This document shows positions 60,719 through 64,000 of a DNA stretch of 64,000 nt, one piece after another; position 1 is the stretch's first letter; every line of letters begins with the position of its first letter. Made by a program: the position numbers and the translations under genes. The notes under the pieces are model-generated. The model had not been told where the DNA came from. It searched no databases and saw only the letters and a program-made list of their open reading frames with translations. The stretch is from Flavobacterium sp. YJ01 (GTDB taxonomy: Bacteria > Bacteroidota > Bacteroidia > Flavobacteriales > Flavobacteriaceae), in the NCBI RefSeq assembly GCF_029320955.1, contig NZ_CP119757.1, forward strand, positions 1,612,001-1,676,000, in the 5' to 3' direction.

Positions 60719-61753
60719 CTAATCGATTAATCTTCTAATACCATAAGGATCAATCGTGATAATCGAACCATCTTCTAAATAATCGATTTTGGTTACTTTC
60801 ATGCTTCTCAAATGCGTTACACCTTTTGACAAACTCGAATCGTGGTAAAACAAATACCATTCGCCTTCTACTTCACAAATCGAATGATGAGATGTCCAGC
60901 CCACAACAGGATTCAAAATTCTTCCCTGATATATAAACGGTCCATAAGGATTATCGCCAATTGCATAACAGATAAAATGCGTATCGCCTGTTGAATAAGA
61001 GAAATAATATTTTCCGTTGTATTTATGAACCCAAGAAGCTTCAAAAAAACGACGGTCGTTATCGCCAGCCAGAATTTCATTTCCATTTTCATCCAAGATT
61101 TTAATCTCTTTTGGCTCTTCAGCAAATTCCAACATATCGTCTCTTAATAAAGCCACAATTGGTCCTAAAGCTTTTTCTTTTGCAGAAGGTTCTTCGTTAT
61201 TATCATCGTATTTATTATGACGATATTTTTGAAGCTGACCGCCCCAAATTCCACCAAAATAAATATAATGTTTTCCGTCTTCGTCTTCAAAAACTGCAGG
61301 ATCGATACTGTAACTTCCTTTTATGGCATCTTTTTCAGGAACAAAAGGTCCAACTGGCGAATCTGAAATAGCAACACCAATCTGAAAAATTCCATTGGCA
61401 CGTTTGGCAGGAAAATACAAATAATACTTTCCGTTTTTATGTGCAGCATCAGGCGCCCACATTTGTTTTTCGGCCCAAGCCACATTATCTACATGCAATG
61501 CAACACCATTATCAACTACTTCTGATGAAATATCTTCCATAGAAAAAACATGATAATCTTCCATTCCAAAATGGTCACCATTATCGTTAAATGGAATTCC
61601 TGCATCAATATCATGCGACGGATAAATGTAAATCTTCCCGTTGAATACATGTGCCGAAGGATCGGCTGTATACATATGAGATACTAAAGGCTTTGAAATC
61701 GCCAGCTCATTAATTTCCTCAAAATTAATGTGTTCAATGCTATCTTCAGGCAT
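60719..61753 (-). CDS. GH43-family glycoside hydrolase (beta-xylosidase/arabinofuranosidase type)
   Basis: The 344-residue protein is a five-bladed propeller of family 43. The first catalytic Asp is in MYTADPSAHVFNGKIYIYPS, the pKa-modulating Asp in YSIDPAVFEDEDGKHYIYFG, and the general-acid Glu in FFEASWVHKYNGKYYFSYST. There is no signal peptide, so it acts in the cytoplasm on imported xylo-oligosaccharides. It follows the symporter gene by 20 bases in one operon. Beta-xylosidase is the simplest role; arabinofuranosidase activity is also common in the family and cannot be excluded. Confidence 0.92.
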   Translation of the reverse strand: MPEDSIEHINFEEINELAISKPLVSHMYTADPSAHVFNGKIYIYPSHDIDAGIPFNDNGDHFGMEDYHVFSMEDISSEVVDNGVALHVDNVAWAEKQMWAPDAAHKNGKYYLYFPAKRANGIFQIGVAISDSPVGPFVPEKDAIKGSYSIDPAVFEDEDGKHYIYFGGIWGGQLQKYRHNKYDDNNEEPSAKEKALGPIVALLRDDMLEFAEEPKEIKILDENGNEILAGDNDRRFFEASWVHKYNGKYYFSYSTGDTHFICYAIGDNPYGPFIYQGRILNPVVGWTSHHSICEVEGEWYLFYHDSSLSKGVTHLRSMKVTKIDYLEDGSIITIDPYGIRRLID

Positions 61754-61773
61754 AGTAATATTTTATTAAATAA

Positions 61774-63207
61774 TTAAGTTCTTCTTTCTTTTAATTCTGT
61801 TTCAATCTGCACTTCCATTGCTTTATTGATTTTATAGAAAAACAACAATCCAGCTCCAATTAAAAATGGGATTGCGGGGAAAATACTCACCAATAATTTG
61901 ATTCCGTTTATGGCAGTTTGCGACTGTTCTGACGCATTTGGAATATAATTGAAATACCCCAAAAACAAAGTAGTTAAAGCGCCACCAATACTTAATCCTG
62001 CTTTTAATCCAACCATCATTGCCGAAAAAATAATTGCTGTAGCGCGGCGATTGTTCAGCCATTCTGAATAATCGGCAACATCGGCAATCATCGCCCAAAG
62101 AATCGGGATGGTGATTCCGTAGAAAAATCCGTGCAGAATTTGAGAGAAAAATATCAATCCGATCGATGTTGGCGGATAAAAATAGAAAGCGATTATAAAT
62201 AGTGTTGAAATGAATAAGAATACTCCAAAAACATTTCGTTTTCCGTATTTGTCTGCCAGATTTTTAGACAATGTAATTCCGACAATCATGAATATAATTC
62301 CACCTGCATTGAACAAACCAAATCCTGCTGAAACTGGATCATTTCCAAAATGATTCAATCCGATATTGGTTAGAAAATCCAAAATAGGCTGAATAAAAAT
62401 CGCTAATTGTTCTTTATCTACATAATTCTCAAAATAATACACATACGAACCGCCTTTCATTGCCAAAGTCACAAAAACCAAAGTCGTCAGCGAAAGCATA
62501 ATTACCCAAGGCCTATTTTTGATTAAATCGCTCAAATCCTCTTTTACACTTGACTTTTGTTCAGGTTTTGGAATGATTCTTTCTTTTGTGGTTAAAAAAG
62601 TAATTAAAAGCATGATTGTTCCAATAATTGCCAGCGCAGTCATTACCTTTTCAATTCCGATAGCTTTATCTCCGTTTCCAGCACTTTTGATAATGCCAAG
62701 CATAAAAACCTGAACAAAAAACTGAGCAAACATAACCGCCACAAAACGATAGGAAGACATGCTATTTCGTTCTTTCATATCGCCCGTAATAACACCACTT
62801 AAAGCTGAATAAGGCAGATTGTTAGCTGCATAAAAAAGAAGTAATAAAGTATAGGTTGCAACGGCATAAATTACTTTTCCTTTATAAGAGAAATCTGGAG
62901 TCGAAAATGCTAATAAAGCTACCACACCAAGCGGAATTGCAGTTATTAAAATCCAAGGTCTGAATTTTCCCCATTTGGTACTCGTTCTGTCTGCTAAAAC
63001 CCCAATGATCGGATTAAAAATAAAGGCCGCAATTAACCCAACAATCAGCATAATTATAGAAGAATCTGTTGGTGATAATCCGTAAATATCGGTATAGAAA
63101 TATGCCAAATACGTCATCAAAGTCTGAAAAACGAGATTGGCGGCTAAGTCTCCTAAGCTGTATCCAATTTTCTCTTTGATGGATAATTTTTGTGAAATGT
63201 TAGTCAT
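61774..63207 (-). CDS. GPH-type sugar:cation symporter (MFS superfamily)
   Basis: The 477-residue protein has twelve predicted transmembrane helices. The start KLSIKEKIGYSLGDLAANLV and GVLADRTSTKWGKFRPWI (loop 2-3 motif), NLPYSALSGVITGDMKERNS and YGKRNVFG are signatures of the glycoside-pentoside-hexuronide:cation symporters, which include XynP-like xyloside transporters. It probably brings xylose or xylo-oligosaccharides across the inner membrane for the cytoplasmic GH43 enzyme encoded directly downstream. The upstream gap holds two operator-like motifs and a large inverted repeat. Confidence 0.92.
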   Translation of the reverse strand: MTNISQKLSIKEKIGYSLGDLAANLVFQTLMTYLAYFYTDIYGLSPTDSSIIMLIVGLIAAFIFNPIIGVLADRTSTKWGKFRPWILITAIPLGVVALLAFSTPDFSYKGKVIYAVATYTLLLLFYAANNLPYSALSGVITGDMKERNSMSSYRFVAVMFAQFFVQVFMLGIIKSAGNGDKAIGIEKVMTALAIIGTIMLLITFLTTKERIIPKPEQKSSVKEDLSDLIKNRPWVIMLSLTTLVFVTLAMKGGSYVYYFENYVDKEQLAIFIQPILDFLTNIGLNHFGNDPVSAGFGLFNAGGIIFMIVGITLSKNLADKYGKRNVFGVFLFISTLFIIAFYFYPPTSIGLIFFSQILHGFFYGITIPILWAMIADVADYSEWLNNRRATAIIFSAMMVGLKAGLSIGGALTTLFLGYFNYIPNASEQSQTAINGIKLLVSIFPAIPFLIGAGLLFFYKINKAMEVQIETELKERRT

Positions 63208-63234
63208 TGGTGGTTTTGTGGTTAGTTAGTTCTA

Positions 63235-63326
63235 TTCCTGCAAGGCTTTCAAAACCTTGTAGGTTTCAATTGTTTTTATACAACTTTGCAATCCATACCT
63301 ACAAGGTTTTGAAAGCCTTGCAGGAA
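63235..63326. repeat. Inverted repeat TTCCTGCAAGGCTTTCAAAA
   Basis: Perfect 30-base arms at 63235-63264 and 63297-63326 enclose a 32-base loop. It lies 28 bases before the symporter start, in the mRNA leader if the promoter is near 63384, and could form a strong leader hairpin. Confidence 0.9.
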
Positions 63327-63343
63327 AACAGATTACAATTAAA

Positions 63344-63433
63344 ACAATCGGTTGTGTAAAATTAGACAAAAAAACATATTATGCAAATTTAGTTTACTTT
63401 ATTTAAGTTATTTTTCATTTCACAACCGATTGT
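63344..63433 (-). promoter_or_regulatory. Symporter/GH43 promoter region with operator-like sites 4 and 5
   Basis: On the minus strand TAAATTTG (63391-63384) matches the -7 element. ACAATCGGTTGTGT lies at 63344-63357 (site 4) and its complement CACAACCGATTGT at 63421-63433 (site 5), one on each side of this element and in opposite orientation. The two centres are about 76 bases apart. No good -33 TTTG was found. Confidence 0.55.
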
Positions 63434-63468
63434 TGATTGTTTTCTCAAAGCTGCACTATTTTTGGTGT

Positions 63469-64000
63469 TTATTCTTTATTTGCTTTCAGCTTTAAAATAC
63501 TATCATATGCTTTTTTATGTCTTAAGTCTTTATCAAATGGCAACGGATAATTGGTTCTTCCTTTTATTGGCCAGTCATTTAACCAAGATTGCCCATCGTG
63601 AACACCCCAAAAAGTAACTCTGCTAATTTTATCTTTGTGTTTTAAAAATAATTTAAAAATTGAAGCATAACGTTCTGCAAGCTTGTTTTGAATAGAATCT
63701 GGCAATGCTTTTGGATAAGGATTCATTTTCTCACTTCCCTCAAATTTCTGACTAATCTCTGCCCCTTTTAAATCCCACGGATTTGGTAAAACCGTAATAT
63801 CCAATTCTGTAAAAGCAACTTTAATTCCTAGTGACGAATATTCTAAGATACTTTTTTCAATTTCTTCTAATGATGGACTATTTAATCGCCAATGTCCTTG
63901 AATTCCAACTCCATCCACTTTTCCGCCTTCCGCTTTTATTTTTTTGATTAATGCGATTGCTCCAGCTCTTTTAGCAGGTTCTTCGATATTATAATCGTTA
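63469..64000 (-). CDS. GH10 endo-1,4-beta-xylanase (partial, N-terminus beyond right edge)
   Basis: About 177 C-terminal residues of a GH10 enzyme are visible. The frame enters from the right edge with NDYNIEEPAKRAGAIALIKK, then VDGVGIQGHWRLNSPS, the nucleophile Glu in KVAFTELDITVLPNP, and RVTFWGVHDGQSWLNDWPIK, all GH10 signatures. The GTG at 63918 is internal, because the homology continues upstream. It lacks the inserted modules at least in this part. It is a second xylanase in the same locus and stops 261 bases before the symporter start. Whether it shares the transcript is unclear. Confidence 0.93.
   Translation of the reverse strand, partial: NDYNIEEPAKRAGAIALIKKIKAEGGKVDGVGIQGHWRLNSPSLEEIEKSILEYSSLGIKVAFTELDITVLPNPWDLKGAEISQKFEGSEKMNPYPKALPDSIQNKLAERYASIFKLFLKHKDKISRVTFWGVHDGQSWLNDWPIKGRTNYPLPFDKDLRHKKAYDSILKLKANKE

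Noticed and set aside
63918..63918. GTG codon as start of a short protein at 63469-63918
   Set aside because: GH10 similarity continues upstream to the right edge, so the codon is internal.

Overview
The window looks like a chromosomal segment of a member of the Flavobacteriaceae, most likely Flavobacterium or a close relative. It is AT-rich, carries two SusC/SusD pairs, an ECF sigma/FecR pair and lipoproteins with a Cys followed by Asp/Glu residues, and several start codons are preceded by the Bacteroidetes -7 promoter element TAnnTTTG. Intergenic regions contain the large perfect inverted repeats common in this group.

Region 1 (1-11.6 kb) is a surface polysaccharide locus. Four genes on the minus strand encode three GT4-type glycosyltransferases (one cut by the left edge) and a polytopic polymerase-like protein. 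Next come a sensor-less histidine kinase, a receiver-like protein that lacks the phosphorylation residues, and sugar-nucleotide genes (fcl, gmd, manC, a tagD-like cytidylyltransferase) that supply GDP-fucose. A UDP-glucose dehydrogenase of strikingly animal-like sequence lies on the other strand.

Region 2 (11.7-24 kb) is gene-poor and accessory in character. It has an XRE regulator, a GAF/PAS histidine kinase with a response regulator, a divergent receiver-AraC regulator, a lone receiver, a small membrane protein, a truncated and frameshifted IS3-type transposase, a secreted DUF4189/FISUMP protein and a tRNA-Ser-like 3' remnant that could be an old attachment site. After this come an AprA/MT2-like methyltransferase, a MarR-GNAT fusion with a likely self-operator, and bioB.

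Region 3 (24-40.4 kb) is a SusCD locus with no carbohydrate enzymes. An ECF sigma factor is divergent from FecR, an STN-containing SusC, SusD, two TlpA-like thioredoxins and an M16 metalloprotease; DsbD and a class V aminotransferase follow. The content suggests peptide or thiol-linked uptake, not glycan use. A metallo-beta-lactamase-fold hydrolase and a divergent LysR regulator come next.

Region 4 (42.4-64 kb) is a xylan utilisation locus: SusC, SusD, a surface glycan-binding protein, a GH10 xylanase with carbohydrate-binding modules inserted in its catalytic domain, a GH35-like enzyme and an SGNH esterase; then transaldolase, gntR-xylB-xylA, a GH43 enzyme with a GPH-type symporter, and a second GH10 xylanase cut by the right edge. 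Extracellular xylan cleavage, SusCD import, inner-membrane uptake, intracellular hydrolysis and the xylose isomerase pathway into the pentose phosphate cycle can all be traced. Five copies of a near-palindromic motif, ACAATCGGTTGT-like, occur only in the intergenic gaps of this locus apart from one coding match elsewhere. One copy overlaps the -33 region of the likely susC promoter. This is the best candidate here for an undescribed regulatory circuit. No dedicated defence system, CRISPR array or prophage was seen.
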